The translations under genes and the position numbers were made by a program. This document shows positions 1-11,289 of a DNA stretch of 64,000 nucleotides, piece by piece. Under the pieces are notes generated by a model that was given only the letters and a program-made list of their open reading frames with translations, had not been told where the DNA came from and ran no database searches. The stretch comes from Bufo bufo (taxonomy: Eukaryota; Chordata; Amphibia; Anura; Bufonidae): the NCBI RefSeq assembly GCF_905171765.1, contig NC_053390.1:163748666-163812665 (forward strand), written 5' to 3'. Positions within the stretch are counted from its first letter, which is position 1. Each line of letters begins with the position of its first letter.

Positions 1-1272
1 TTATCTTACCCGTTTGGTGGTTCTTTGAATGATGAAATTGATAGTTCTTTATCTAGAGTGTGTTATTCTACTTTTGATGCTGCTGTGTCACTGGTAAAGT
101 CGTTTGGTGTGGGGGCTCTTTTGGCCAAGGCGGATATCAAGTCCGCATTCAGGTTGTTGCCAATACACCCGGCGGCTTTCAATTCTCTGGGTTTTTATTT
201 TAAAGATAGGTTTTATTTTGACAAATGTTTGCCGATGGGCTGCTCTATTTCTTGTTTTTATTTTGAGGCATTCTCGTCTTTTTTAGAGTGGGTAGTTTCA
301 GTCCGGGCTATGAAGGGAGGTGTAGTTCATTACTTAGACGATTTTTTATTTGTGGGGCCTCCAGGGGATTCGGCATGTTCTGAGGTTTTGGGGGAGTTTT
401 TTAAGGTATGTAGGGAGTTTGGTGTTCCGTTAGCTGTTGAGAAAACTGTCTTGCCATCTTGTTGTATTGAGTATTTGGGTATTATTATAGATTCGGGTCT
501 AGGGGAGGTGAGGTTGCCAAGGGAGAAGGTGCAGAAGGTGGCGGGTTTGATTCAAGGAGTTTTGTTGCGTCGTTCGGTTACTGTGAAAGAGGTTCAGTCT
601 TTATTAGGTTTGTTGGCATTTTGTTGTAGGGTAATGCCCATGGGGCGGGTGTTTTGCAGGCAGCTGTCACAGAGAATTGCAGGTATCAAGAATCCTAGTT
701 TTCATGTGAGTTTGGACAGTGACGCACAGGATGATCTGAAGTTATGGTTGGATTTTTTGGGGAGTTTTAATGGTCGCTCTATGTGGCAGGAGGAGTTTGT
801 GGATGCCCCTCAGTTGAATTTATTTACGGACGCAGCAGGGAGTGTAGGTTTTGGGGCATTTTGGGAGGGGCATTGGTGTGCAGAGGCTTGGCACGAGTCC
901 TGGGTGAGGAATGGCGTTTTAAAAAATTTAGTGTTACTTGAGCTTTTTCCGGTGGTGGTGGCGTTGGTTTTATGGGGTAGTTTCTTTAGGAATAAGCGCA
1001 TCAGGTTGCATACGGATAATCAAGGGGTGATGTTTGCGGTTAACTGTCTGTCGTCAAAGAATCAGCTAGTAGTTAAACTGTTGAGGCATTTAGTGCTTGT
1101 TTGTTTGCGTTGGAATATTTGGATAAAAGCAGTGCATATCCCGGGCATTAATAATGACATTGCTGATGCGTTATCCCGTTCACAGATGCAGCGTTTCTTC
1201 AGCTTGGTTCCGTGGGCAGATGCTTTAGGGATTCCATGTCCGGAGCACCTATGGGGGCTGATTTGGCGGTAG
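1..1272 (+). CDS. Ngaro/DIRS-type reverse transcriptase-RNase H, 5' partial
   Basis: Open in frame from base 1 to the TAG at 1272; the true start is upstream. The frame opens with LSYPFGGS, a conserved early RT block of DIRS-like elements. The RT catalytic motif YLDD is at 331-342. RNase H follows: TDAAGS near 823, HTDNQG near 1009, and a terminal DALSR near 1165. It would copy the element RNA to DNA and remove the RNA strand. The end overlaps the recombinase frame starting at 1212, normal for this order. No internal stop is seen. It is the least damaged gene of this element, although the N-terminal part cannot be judged. Confidence 0.85.
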   Translation, partial: LSYPFGGSLNDEIDSSLSRVCYSTFDAAVSLVKSFGVGALLAKADIKSAFRLLPIHPAAFNSLGFYFKDRFYFDKCLPMGCSISCFYFEAFSSFLEWVVSVRAMKGGVVHYLDDFLFVGPPGDSACSEVLGEFFKVCREFGVPLAVEKTVLPSCCIEYLGIIIDSGLGEVRLPREKVQKVAGLIQGVLLRRSVTVKEVQSLLGLLAFCCRVMPMGRVFCRQLSQRIAGIKNPSFHVSLDSDAQDDLKLWLDFLGSFNGRSMWQEEFVDAPQLNLFTDAAGSVGFGAFWEGHWCAEAWHESWVRNGVLKNLVLLELFPVVVALVLWGSFFRNKRIRLHTDNQGVMFAVNCLSSKNQLVVKLLRHLVLVCLRWNIWIKAVHIPGINNDIADALSRSQMQRFFSLVPWADALGIPCPEHLWGLIWR

Positions 1273-2163
1273 TTTGGGAGCTGTTGAGACGTTCGGTGGC
1301 GAGTGCGACTTGGCGGAGTTATTTGTCGTCATGGCAGAGGTGGGAGCGTTTTATGAACGGTAGGTCTTGGTCGCTTCTGGGGGTTAATGATGCTGTGGCG
1401 TTGTCTTTCTGTTTGAGCTTGTTGGAAGAAAAGTTAGCTTATGCGTCTGTTTGCAAGGTTTTAGCGGGAGTTTCGTTTTTTCTTAAGGCATGTGGGCGTA
1501 AGGCGTTATCGGATGTTTTCGTGTTGCGGCAGTTGTTGAAGGGGTATAAGGCTGGCGGTGTTTTGCAGGATGGGAGGTGTCCTATTACGCCAGGGATATT
1601 ATTGAAGTTATGTGACGCGGCTGAGTTGTTGTGTTTTGATCAGTTCGAATCGGTGTTGTTTAAGGCAGCTTTTGTGGTAATGTTTTTTTGCGGCTTTGCG
1701 GATTGGGGAATTGTTGCCCAGGTCCAGGTATAGCGGAGGGGGATTGTCACGGAGGGATGTGGTAGTTGTTGATTCAATGTTATTGATTTTCATTCGTAAG
1801 TCAAAAACGGATCGGGATGGTAAGGGTTGCAGGTTGAGAATTGGGGCAATCCAGGAAAAAGGTATATGTCCAGTAGAGGCGGTGAAGCGCTATCTGGCTT
1901 ATCGCCCTGATGGGGCGGGGACATCCTTTTTTGCGCATCAGGACTTGTCACCGCTGTCGCAATTTCAATTTAGGGCTGTTTTGTCAAAATGTTTAAAGAT
2001 GCTGCAGTTGAATGATAGGTATTTTTCTTCGCATTCCTTTCGGATTGGGGCAGCAACGTCAGCAGCGCAAGCAGGTTTGCATGAATCCGTAATACAACGG
2101 ATCGGGCGTTGGTCTTCCAATCGTTATCAATTGTATGTTAGACCGCATTTATTAATTGAATAA
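1212..2163 (+). pseudogene. Ngaro tyrosine recombinase with one frameshift
   Basis: This enzyme would integrate circular element DNA, replacing a DDE integrase. The N-terminal core-binding part is read at 1212-1691 and the catalytic domain in another frame from 1696 to 2163. At the switch the expected LRIGEL box with the first catalytic Arg is split by what looks like a single-base loss at about 1690-1696. The catalytic frame keeps HSFRIGAAT (H-x-x-R, near 2030-2056), GRWSSNRY and the tyrosine region before the terminal IRP-like end. Without the frameshift it would be about 317 residues. Family assignment is firm; the frameshift could be a sequencing error. Confidence 0.8.
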
Positions 2164-2166
2164 TTT

Positions 2167-2491
2167 ATTCTAGTTTCAGGTTTGTCGGTTTGGATTCTGG
2201 GCCACTCTTTTGTACACTGGGCGAGTAGGAGGGCAGCAGTTTAAGGACAAAGTAAGGAAGCGGATAAATAGGGTTATGGCTAAGTTTATGCCGTTAGTTG
2301 GGGGTTTTTCTTTTAGGCATGTGGATCTTGAGAGTGGAGAGGCTGGTCTGTTTTTTCGGGACGGGGTTCATTTGTCGGACATTGGTTATGATATTTTTAA
2401 TTTAAACCTGCAGGCTATGATTGAATTAGCTGTGGGTGGGGTGGGGCCCTTGCCACTTCTGGGAAGCGGCTGCGGGCCGGATGGGTGGTAA
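2167..2491 (+). pseudogene. Remnant of Ngaro SGNH/GDSL-type hydrolase ORF
   Basis: One frame gives WILGHSFVHWASRR (2191 onward), which resembles block I of SGNH hydrolases, then stops. A different frame at 2210-2491 gives FRDGVHLSDIGYDIF, resembling block V with its Asp-His pair. The middle of the domain, including the GxND block, is missing. An internal deletion plus frameshift is the simplest reading. The position after the recombinase matches the hydrolase ORF known from Ngaro elements. The second Ngaro remnant (43395-44035) keeps the missing GSND block. Its natural role in retrotransposition is not established. Confidence 0.65.
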
Positions 2492-2768
2492 GGATAGTCG
2501 TCCCCGATATAGGGATGGACTTGCTTATGTGTACATTTGTTTGTACTGCTGAAGGTAAGTCCGAGTCTATGACTGGACTTTGTTATGAGTTATAATGTTA
2601 TGAGTTATAATGTTATTTATTAAGTTAATAAACAGGCCTTGGCCTTTAACTCCACTCTCTGTGTTGTGTATTATTTTAAATAAATAGAAAATAAGGTATA
2701 ACCAAATGTGTTTGGGTTTGGGTTGTGTGTAATAACATTGGCAATATATATGACATATTCTGCCATGA
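2482..2768 (+). repeat. Ngaro split direct repeat B1
   Basis: Begins TGGGTGGTAAGGATAGTCG and ends ATTCTGCCATGA. The same 287 bp recurs at 3186-3472, an offset of 704, with no difference seen by eye. It contains AATAAA near 2628, a plausible polyadenylation signal for the element transcript. Confidence 0.85.
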
Positions 2769-3185
2769 ATAGCCCCCGGACCATTAGGAGGGGGATCCAT
2801 GGCTGAATTGGCATTAGGCCAGATGAACTATGTTTGACCCTGGGTGCTGGGGTTGAGGTTGTTAGGCAGATTAGGAGGATTCAGGCGGGAGTTTTTCCCC
2901 GCTGTTTTGATTAGGGTTACTGGGCAGAGGTGCTTTGCCCAGTAACCGGAGTATGATTGGTTTTTGGGTAGGCCTGTGAGGACGCTAGGGCTAGGGCAGT
3001 TTTGCAGGGGACTTGGAGATAGGCTCGGATTGGTCTCTGGAGGCCGCTATTTTCGGATAAAAATGGGGAGCTGCAGGCAGCGGTGCCTTTTGGAGTTATC
3101 TGCGTGTCAAGTGGAGCGTTCGTCCCCCGCCCGCCCTCCCAATTTTTTGTCAAGTATGATAATATGGTAAATGGTCATGGCGCTG
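2769..3185 (+). other. Ngaro A2 segment between the B repeats
   Basis: 417 bp between B1 and B2 without a gene. By Ngaro structure this is the A2 repeat, whose partner A1 would lie upstream of the window. It contains an inverted pair around GGTTACTGGGCA / TGCCCAGTAACC (about 2915-2947). Confidence 0.7.
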
Positions 3186-3472
3186 TGGGTGGTAAGGATA
3201 GTCGTCCCCGATATAGGGATGGACTTGCTTATGTGTACATTTGTTTGTACTGCTGAAGGTAAGTCCGAGTCTATGACTGGACTTTGTTATGAGTTATAAT
3301 GTTATGAGTTATAATGTTATTTATTAAGTTAATAAACAGGCCTTGGCCTTTAACTCCACTCTCTGTGTTGTGTATTATTTTAAATAAATAGAAAATAAGG
3401 TATAACCAAATGTGTTTGGGTTTGGGTTGTGTGTAATAACATTGGCAATATATATGACATATTCTGCCATGA
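3186..3472 (+). repeat. Ngaro split direct repeat B2, element 3' end
   Basis: Second copy of the B repeat. Homology stops abruptly after ATTCTGCCATGA at 3472, marking the 3' end of the element. Confidence 0.85.
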
Positions 3473-4177
3473 GTACTTCTGCTTTAAATGTGACTTCTGC
3501 TGTGTGGGGACAGACTAGCTGAGGAGGAATAGATTTCTCCTAGGACTCTGGTCTTATCTCACAGATGGATTCTCAGGGGATGCTTTCTTCCTGGAACTCT
3601 GGGGTTTGTCTGTAGTTTCTGCTTTCTTCATCCAGCAGAGCTGAAGGTGCTGTAGCTGGGATATATGGCCAAGTCTCAGCCGAGACTAGGTCCTTTCTGT
3701 CTTCCCTATGCAGGGGAACTCCACACACACACACCCTACTCCTAGCAGGGGTTGGGCTACACTCCACCTAACTTCCTTCTCCACCCAAACTGCAGGATAT
3801 GGGACCAGCCCACCTCTCCACAGAGGGGGAACTAAGCTGGAATAGACCATTCCAGCTCAGATACACTAAACTGTAACTTGTACCTGTCAATGGGTTGCTG
3901 CCACCTGCTGTTAGTCAGGGAAATTACATAAACAATTGCATTTAACATAGATTTATATGAACATTTGTGGAAGACATAATGTAAATTATATCTGATGACA
4001 GTATAAAGGCTCCTAGCGGGTATAGGAGTGTAGTAACACAACTCTGGGGTGTTACACATGCCACAGCTTCTTTGTAGAAATGCCTATTCTTGTCCACAAA
4101 ACAGACAAGAATAGGATATGTGCTATAATTTGCAGAGCAGCTGCATAGATGCAGAAAGCACATGGATGACATCCGCG
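3473..4177. other. No gene seen; unassigned sequence
   Basis: 705 bp with no convincing ORF. A short CA run lies near 3722 and a small inverted pair around ATTCTTGTC / GACAAGAAT near 4086-4112. May be another decayed repeat; I do not recognise it. Confidence 0.5.
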
Positions 4178-4579
4178 CAGTGGCGTCTCTAGAGGGGAGG
4201 GGGGGGGCGGTGCGCCACGGGTGCCGGCTCTCACAGGGGTGCCACTGCCAGGCCCAGAAGCAGTGAGCACTTCTATCAATACAGATGGAAGCGCTCATTG
4301 CTGAAGCCCTGACACCCACATACTTCGGCGGGGCATGGGAGAAGAGCGTATAGTTCCCTGCCCTGCCTCCGATCACCGCCATAAGCTTCAGGCGGTAGTG
4401 AAATCCCGGCGCAGGCATTTTGGGGGACAACTTTGGGGGACATGAGGGGGGTGCACACAGGAGTACATGTGGAGGGAAAATATGGTGGGATACTGTGTGG
4501 GGGCAAATTATTTTATTTTATGTTATGTGCCAACTTTGGGGGACATGAGGGGGGTGCACACAGGAGGACATGTGGGGGG

Positions 4580-5410
4580 AAAATATGGTGGGATACTGTG
4601 GGGGGGAATTATTATGGGAGGGATTACTATGTGGGGGCAATAATTATGGGAGGGATTACTATGTGGGGGACAAATTACTATATGGGCAATGTGGGGGAAA
4701 CTACTGCGTGGGGGGCAGTGTGGAGGAAATTACTGTGTGGGGCAGTGTGGGGGGAAACTACTGTGTGGGGGACACTACTTTATGGGGGCAGTGTGGGGGA
4801 AACTACTGTGTGGGGGCAGTGTGGGGGAAACTACAGTATGGGAGCAGTGCGGGGTAAACTACTGTATGGGGCAGTGTGAGGTAAACTGCTATATGGGGCA
4901 GTGTGAGGGAAGGTACTGCGTGGGGGCAGTGTGGGGGAAACTACAGTATGGGGGCAATTACTGTGTGGGGGAAACTACTGTGTGGGGGCAGTGTGGTGGA
5001 AACTACAGTATGTCGGCAGTGTGGGGTAAGCTACTGTATAGGGGCAGTGTGAGGGAAACTACTGTGTGGGGGCAGTGTGGGGGAAAATACTGTATGGGGG
5101 CAATTACTGTGTGGGGGAAACTACTGTGTGGGGGCAGTATGGTGGAAACTACAGTATGTCGGCAGTGTGGGGTAAACTACTGTATAGGGGCAGTGTGAGG
5201 GAAACTACTGTGTGGGGGCAGTGTGGGGGAAACTACTGTATGGGGGCAGTGTGGGGGAAATTACTGTGTGGGGGCAGTGTGGGGGAAACTACTGTGTGGG
5301 GAAAACTACTGTGTGGGGGGAGTGTGTGGGAAACGCCTGTGTGGGGGAAATTACTGTGTGGGGCAAATTACTGTATGGGGGCAGTATGGGGGCCTCGCTA
5401 TTGGGGAGGC
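4580..5410. repeat. G-rich minisatellite, ~27-30 bp unit
   Basis: About 30 units built on GTGGGGGCAGTGTGGGGGAA and CTACTGTAT. Long glycine-rich frames across it are by-products of the repeat, not genes. The strand is strongly purine/G skewed. Confidence 0.9.
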
Positions 5411-5559
5411 ACTGTAGGGGCAATTCTATTATATCTGGGGACACTATACAGGGATTATTACCTGGAGCATAATATAGGGTGTTATTACTGGGGGCACTCT
5501 AGGGGACATTATAGCTGCTGTGGACACTATAGGGACATTTGGGGTAATTTATCAAACTC

Positions 5560-6480
5560 CCTCATCACTCCCATATCAGCCCCCATGCCTCTCATTAGCC
5601 CTCATATCAGCCCTTATGCCTCATTAGCCCCCATTATAAGCCCTTATGCCTCATTAGCCCCATTATAAGCCCTTATGCCTCATTAGCCCCCATTATTCCT
5701 CTTATTAGCCCCCATTATGCCTCTTATCACCCCCATATCAGCCCCCATTCCTCTCATTAGCCCCCATATCAGCCCTTATGCCTCATTAGCCCCATTATAA
5801 GCCCTTATGCCTCATTAGCCCCCATTATGCCTCTTATTAGCCCCCATTATGCCTCTCATCACCCCCATATCAGCCCCCATTCCTCTCATTAGCCCCCATA
5901 TCAGCCCTTATGCCTCATTAGCCCCATTATAAGCCCTTATGCCTCATTAGCCCACATTATGCCTCTTATTAGCCCCCATATGCCTAATTAGCTCACATAT
6001 GCCTCATTAGCCCCCATTGTGTCTCTAATTAGCCCCCATGATGCCTTTCATTAGCCCCCATTATGCCTCTCATTAGCCCCTATTGTGCCTCTTATTAGCG
6101 CCCATATGCCTCATTAGCCCCCATATGCCTCATTAGCCCCATTATGCCTCATTAGCCCCCATTATGCCTCTAATAGTCTAATTAGCCCCCATTGTGTCTC
6201 TAATTAGCCCCCATGATGCCTCTTATTAGCCCCCATTATGCCTCTCATTAGCCCCTATTATGCCTCTTATTAGCCCCCATTATGCCTCATTAGCCCCCAT
6301 ATGCCTCATTAGCCCCCATATGCCTCATTAGCCCCCAATATGCCTCATTAGCCCCCATTATGCCTCTAATAGTCTAACTAGCCCCCATTGTGTCTCTAAT
6401 TAGCCCCCATGATGCCTCTCATTAGCCCCCATTATGCATCTCATTAGCCCCATATGCCTCATTAGCCCCCATTATGCCCC
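5560..6480. repeat. C-rich minisatellite, ~20-22 bp unit
   Basis: Units on CTCATTAGCCCCCATTATGC, with higher-order blocks recurring (compare 5570-5720 with 5735-5870 and 5870-6000). It directly follows the G-rich array, so the G-rich strand switches between the two arrays. Confidence 0.9.
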
Positions 6481-6569
6481 CAGCAGCCTCATTTTTTATA
6501 AAATAAAAAAACACTTACCTCTCCTGCTCCTGGACGCCGCCTGCAATTTTCTTTCTCCTCAGTCGACTG

Positions 6570-6740
6570 TGCTCTGAACTGGCGCGCACAGCGTGAGGTC
6601 ACAGACCGCCCTCACGCTGTGCGCAGCCCTGCACAGCCGACAGCCGAGGACCAGGAAGTGGTAAGTACAGAGCGTTCACCACTTCCTGGTCCTTTGGTAC
6701 TAATGAGCGCTTCCATAATGGAAGCGCTCATTAGTATTCA
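6570..6740. other. Cluster of three perfect hairpins near element end
   Basis: Three consecutive stems: GCGCACAGCGTGAGG with its inverse ending near 6622; GGACCAGGAAGTGGT with its inverse near 6680-6694; and a continuous palindrome with half CTAATGAGCGCTTCCAT at about 6702-6737. They lie in the right subterminal part of the element. Function unknown. Confidence 0.8.
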
Positions 6741-6834
6741 CCTGGGGGAATCAGCGGAGGGGCACACGAGGGGGCAAAGAACAACATAGGGGGTGGCTAT
6801 TGCCCCCCTCGCGCCCCTCTAGCGACGCTTCTAG

Positions 6835-8304
6835 TGTAGGGACACACTTCCAGTTGGACCTTTACTGAAAAACTTCTATCAATTCATTCATTAACTTTTA
6901 GTAGTAGCAATAATAGAAAGGAACAGCATAGCGTCATAAGAGTAGATGCTTCAGAATTGTTATTACATGAGGAATGCAAGTAGTTACTAAACAGACATGC
7001 CAAAAGCGAAGACAGGTCCTCTTTAAGGATGCCTTAGAGATCATGAATAAAACATTCTTTGTCTGCAAGTTTAGGCACATCTTGAATATAGATAAATGTA
7101 ATTCAGTATATTTACTCTTCATCTGCACATTCATAAAATGTTTGCGCTATGGTTATGCAAAGTAAGTAATAATGCATATTAATTTATGATAATGCCATTC
7201 AAAATCCATATGTGTATAATCTCCTTGTCTGCTGTTTTACCCAATAATCTGCCAAGACAAAAATGGAACCCATAAGAAACAGACTGCGCAAACCCTACGT
7301 CATGTATCAAGCAGCACCCGGCTGTTCTGAGGGCAATGCAGGTGGCTTTATCTTCTGTAATCTGCAACCTCCAGGCTTGTGCCAGGGTATTTGTCATGCC
7401 TTCAAGTGTGAAGGAAACAAGCTGGTGCTAAACAATAGAAATCCATCAGTCCTGAGGAAGGCTGTAATAATACTGATGAGCAGCGGAAAGCATTGCACTT
7501 TCTTGCTGCAGAATCCATGTCATTAGAATTCACATCCACAAGCCTCTTTCTTTCCTCCAGACATGAATGGCAAAGCAGGGTCATTTCAGGATAAAGCTGC
7601 ACCCGCCACTGGCACAGGTGGGGTGGGGGGTGGAAAAGGGACGTGGGATATGCAATGAAAGATGAAATGAAAAGACATAGGAAAGAAAGGATACGGGGAG
7701 ATAAGGTCAATGGAACAGAGGGATCAGGATGACAAGGCAAAGATATTTAAAGATGAATTCAGGTCAGATGAGGACAAAGCATTTTATAGAGTGATTGTTC
7801 TATCAATGTGGCAGATTAGAGAGAGAGACTCCTGGAGGAAGACGACAAGTACATGGCAGGTCAGGCGAGGACACGTCACTCTTTACCAGGCTGATTGTTC
7901 CTGGCATGCTGCTGAAGCACATTCAGTAAATTCTCCTATGTCTGGCATCCGCATTGCATTGATTGCAGAGAGCACTGGCATAGATGCCTAATGCATGATT
8001 TCTATGCAGTATGTGACAATGCCGGAGTTAAATCGCCATCTTGCAAAGCAGATTTTGCTTTTTTTTCCTTTCTTTTTTTTTTTTTTAGACGGTGTCGTCG
8101 TGCCCAGACTTCAGAAGAGCATGGTAAAGACAGCAAGGCAGTCAAATATATATGTGTGCCATTGAAAATCCGCAATAAGCCAGCAGTGTACACCGCAGAG
8201 GAGAAAAGGCCTGATGACATCATGTTATTACATGTTATGCATGGGGAGGGCCTCATCAGCATGAGCAACCATTTCATCACTAAAACCATGGTGAATTCAA
8301 ATTA
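6835..8304. other. No gene seen; unassigned sequence
   Basis: 1.47 kb with no coherent ORF or recognised repeat. Contains a poly-T run at about 8056-8086. Confidence 0.5.
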
Positions 8305-8312
8305 CCATAGAC

Positions 8313-8637
8313 CAGTGATGGCGAACCTTTTATAGACCGAGTGCCCAAACTGTAACCCAAAACCCACTTATTTATCACAAAGTGCCAACACGGCAGTTTA
8401 ACCTGAATACTACAGTCCAGTATAGTATATCTTCCACATACTTTATCATTTAACTATAATAGGCTGCCTACATTCAGTGCGCTGCCTGTGCTGTTCATAG
8501 TGCGCCCTATGCTGATGAATGGCAGGAAAAGTCTAAGGCATATTGGTACACCATAGACTTTTTCCAGGGCACAGGTGCCCACAGATAGGGCTCTGAGTGC
8601 CGCCTCTGGCACCCGTGCCATAGGTTCGCCACCACTG
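8313..8637. mobile_element. hAT MITE, 325 bp, with 8-bp target duplication
   Basis: Inverted ends CAGTGATGGCGAACCT (left) and CAGTGGTGGCGAACCTA (right, reverse complement). Perfect 8-bp flanking duplication CCATAGAC at 8305-8312 and 8638-8645. The length, 8-bp duplication and CAGTGRTGGCGAACC ends fit the Charlie-like group of hAT elements; from memory they resemble families found across several tetrapods, which I could not verify. No coding capacity. Confidence 0.92.
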
Positions 8638-8645
8638 CCATAGAC

Positions 8646-9418
8646 CAAGGGGAGGGAAAAATCACTGAATTCTGAATAATTTATTACATTAAAACATGTA
8701 CCTGATATTTGAGATGTCCTAGAGTTCCCTTAACCTTTACTGCAAAATCACAACAGTTCCATCTACCATCATTAGACCCTGGGAACCTAAAGTGGTGTTA
8801 TTATGATCCATGACTGATGAGCAGAAATCAATGGTGGAGATAAGATGGGATAAGGAAGATAAAGGGCAAGGGGAAAATGGGGCTGGTTGATGTCACCATG
8901 CTATCCTTGTAACAACTGCAACTTGCACATTTCATACTAACAATAGAGAAAAATGAGACAACCTGATATGTGTCTGTTCCTTAGAGTGAGCACATTTCTT
9001 GAAATTTGTTTCAGGTCCGATGTGGAATCAATTGTATGACACTGACCTCTTGTAGGACTGTATCCAACCCCTTTCAAGCTCTTTATTAAATATAACGTGC
9101 TATAAGATAACTGTTATCATGTAAAGGATTCACTGCACATTTTAGTGACATCATCCATATGGGGATAGAAGCTCTGTATGGGTACGTCAAGGTCTTTATT
9201 AGACGTTTTCCATATATGAAGAGGCAGAAGCACCTACATGTGTAAGTATCTATGCCTATATCTATGCTATATATGATTGACAGGGACAATATAAGGCGGG
9301 GGGGTCTCTGTTGGGGGTTGCTGCTGTAAGAAGACAACGAAGTCGACAAGGCAGTCACACATGCCTGAAAGGGGGTCTCTGACCTTTAACATGGTACCTT
9401 CAGGACAGACACTAAACA
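8646..9418. other. No gene seen; unassigned sequence
   Basis: About 770 bp without a supported ORF or recognised repeat, between two hAT target duplications. May be genuine unique sequence. Confidence 0.45.
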
Positions 9419-9799
9419 ATATACTGCAGGTGCGTTGCTAGATTAAAACATTCGAGACCTGGGCCACTGATGTGTTGTCCCAGGCCCCGAATGTCCTGCC
9501 TGCCAGCTAGATACAACTATATTGCCATCCTCAGGAGGGCAATACAATTGAATCGAATGCCCTGCAAGAGCTGAAGGACCTGTTATGACATCACAGGTCA
9601 TGTGATCAGTTCTGAATGCAGTAGCTGAAAAGGACCTGCGATGATGTCACAGTCATGTGACCAGTGCAGAGGAGGACGGCTCAGCAGTGAAGATAAGTCC
9701 TGGGAAGAAGCTGTGGGGAGGTCTGCTACATGAGGAGAGGTAAGTGAAGGGGTAGATTAATCAGTGTGAGAGGCAGAGCAATGTGGAGAGTTGTAGTTA

Positions 9800-11270
9800 T
9801 TTAACTGGGACTGTATGTTAGGGCTGAAGGGAGGGAAGTTATTTACATGGGACAGTGGGGTGGAGTGATGTTATTTACATGGGACTGAAAGTTGAGGGAG
9901 TTATGTTATTTACATGGGACTATATGTTGAAGGCGGCTGTGGGAGGGAGTGATATTATTTACATGGGACTCAATGTTGAGGGGTAATGTGATTTACATGG
10001 GACTGCATGTTGGAGGTGGCTGGGGAGGGGGGGTGTCACAGGGCGCCGGCGACGTGCTTCTCCTCTCCTGCGTCGCCGGTGCCCTGGTGTGACACGGCGG
10101 CAGGCACACACGCCACGTCCTGATGCAGCACCGAGTGGAGAACCACTTGGCGTCTTGGTTGCTGGAGTAACGGGGGGGCGGAGCGTGCCCGGCCGCACAC
10201 TTCCTCTCTGTGCGGCGGGCGTCCCCCGTTCCCATGGCAATGCTCAAGGGGCTGAGCACCGAGCTGGACACTCGGCTACAGACACGGGGGGAGGTCATGT
10301 GGCGCTGGCCACGTCACATAACCCCTGCCCTTCAGTATATAAACAGGCAACCTTCTGGCCAGTGGCCACAGGTTGCCTGTGATTAATTGTCCTAGGCTGG
10401 ATTTTGACCCGTGCCTGGATCTGGATTTTGACCCGTGCCTGTTTTTGACCTGCTACTGCTTGCTCCTAGTTCCTGATGTGACCTCTTGGCCTGACTTTCT
10501 GCTTGTGACCTTACCTGTTCTTGTTAATTCCTGTGTACTGACGCTACCTCCCGGTTTTTGACCCTTTTTTCTTGTTTACAGACTCGTCTTGTTGCTCCTC
10601 CGGGTTGACTCGACCTCTGTGTTGGAACCCCGCTTGCCAGCCACCCGTACCCTCTTGGCCTAGCTTGGCCTATTACTGTGTCACCGTTCCGCCCGCTATT
10701 CTGTCTCTGTCCTCTCTGTCTCTACTGCACTTATTGAGGTCAGGGACCGCTGCCCAGTTGCACTCCGTTACCTAGGACGGGCAAGTGCAAGTAGGTAGGG
10801 ACAGAAGCGTGGGTGGCAGACAGGGGGTGAACTTACTCCCCACCTATCCGGCGGCGTGACAGGGTGATTTTATTTACATAGGACTGTATGTTGAAAGTGA
10901 CTAGGAGAGGAAGTGATGTTATTTACATGGGACTGAATATTGAGGGGGTGATATCATTTACATGGGACTGGATGTTGAAGGTGGTTGGGGAGGGGGTTAT
11001 GTTCTTTACATGAGACTGTATGTTGAAAACGGCTGGGGAGGGGGTAATGTTATACACGTGGGACTGTATATTGAGGGGGGCAGGAGAGATGGTGTGATGT
11101 TATTTACATGGGACTGTATTTTAGAGGGGGCTGTAGCTAGAAAGGTATGTTATTTATATGGGACATTATATTGGAGGGGGCTGGAGAGATGGTGTGATGG
11201 TATTTACATGGCACTTTATGGCGGAGAAGGTAAATAATGTTATTTACATGGGACTGTATGGTGGAGGGGC
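9800..11270. repeat. Minisatellite, TTATTTACATGGGACTGTAT unit, split by the LTR
   Basis: Units of roughly 45-65 bp repeat TTATTTACATGGGACTGTAT followed by a G-rich tail such as GAGGGGGCTGGGGAGGG. The array is interrupted by the solo LTR (10034-10861). It recurs in the later triplication copies (12626-13030 and 14390-14800). Confidence 0.85.
10034..10861 (+). mobile_element. Solo LTR inserted in the minisatellite
   Basis: Starts TGTCACAGGGCGCC and ends GGCGGCGTGACA: TG...CA termini inside a TGTCAC inverted hexamer. TATATAAA at 10336-10343 is a good core promoter, giving the + orientation. Both flanks are minisatellite sequence (GGGGG before, GGGTG after), consistent with a 5-bp duplication with one change or slippage. 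A 14-bp hairpin (GGGCGCCGGCGACG) sits at the 5' end. No internal retroviral region, so recombination between two LTRs is inferred. Its last 74 bp were copied again by the tandem triplication. Confidence 0.75.
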
Positions 11271-11289
11271 TGAGGAATTATAATTTTTG

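Larger units (their letters stand above)
1..3472 (+). mobile_element. Ngaro-type tyrosine-recombinase retrotransposon, 5' end outside window
   Basis: Seen: reverse transcriptase-RNase H, then a tyrosine recombinase, then an SGNH-hydrolase remnant, then the repeat order B1 (2482-2768), A2 (2769-3185), B2 (3186-3472). There is no DDE integrase and no LTR. Known: Ngaro elements of the DIRS order have the layout A1-ORFs-B1-A2-B2, integrate with a tyrosine recombinase, and often carry a hydrolase ORF. The A1 repeat and the gag-like ORF should lie upstream of base 1. The two B repeats look identical by eye over 287 bp, suggesting a fairly recent insertion, but a frameshift in the recombinase and a gutted hydrolase show that this copy is inactive. 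Confidence 0.85.
4178..6834. mobile_element. Non-autonomous hAT-like element with two minisatellites
   Basis: The left end CAGTGGCGTCTCTAGAGGGG (4178) is matched in inverted form by the right end CCCCTCTAGCGACGC (about 6815-6829), 14 of 15 over the inner part. The terminal motif CAGTGGCGT is shared with the element at 29169-32230, which has a clear 8-bp target duplication, so hAT affiliation is inferred. I could not find a target duplication here (4170-4177 and 6835-6842 do not match), so the exact ends are uncertain. No transposase. The interior is almost entirely tandem repeats plus a hairpin cluster at 6570-6740. Both ends carry the GAGC..TTC / GGAAGCGCTC stem (4265-4305 and 6703-6736). 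Confidence 0.6.

Noticed and set aside
4433..5668. Several long overlapping glycine-rich open frames on the plus strand
   Set aside because: They are open because the minisatellite unit has no stop in several frames at once; no start context, domain or conserved non-repeat sequence.
7263..8335. Several 87-114-residue frames in the spacer before the hAT MITE
   Set aside because: Overlapping frames on both strands, no domains, no codon bias evident; no homology recognised.
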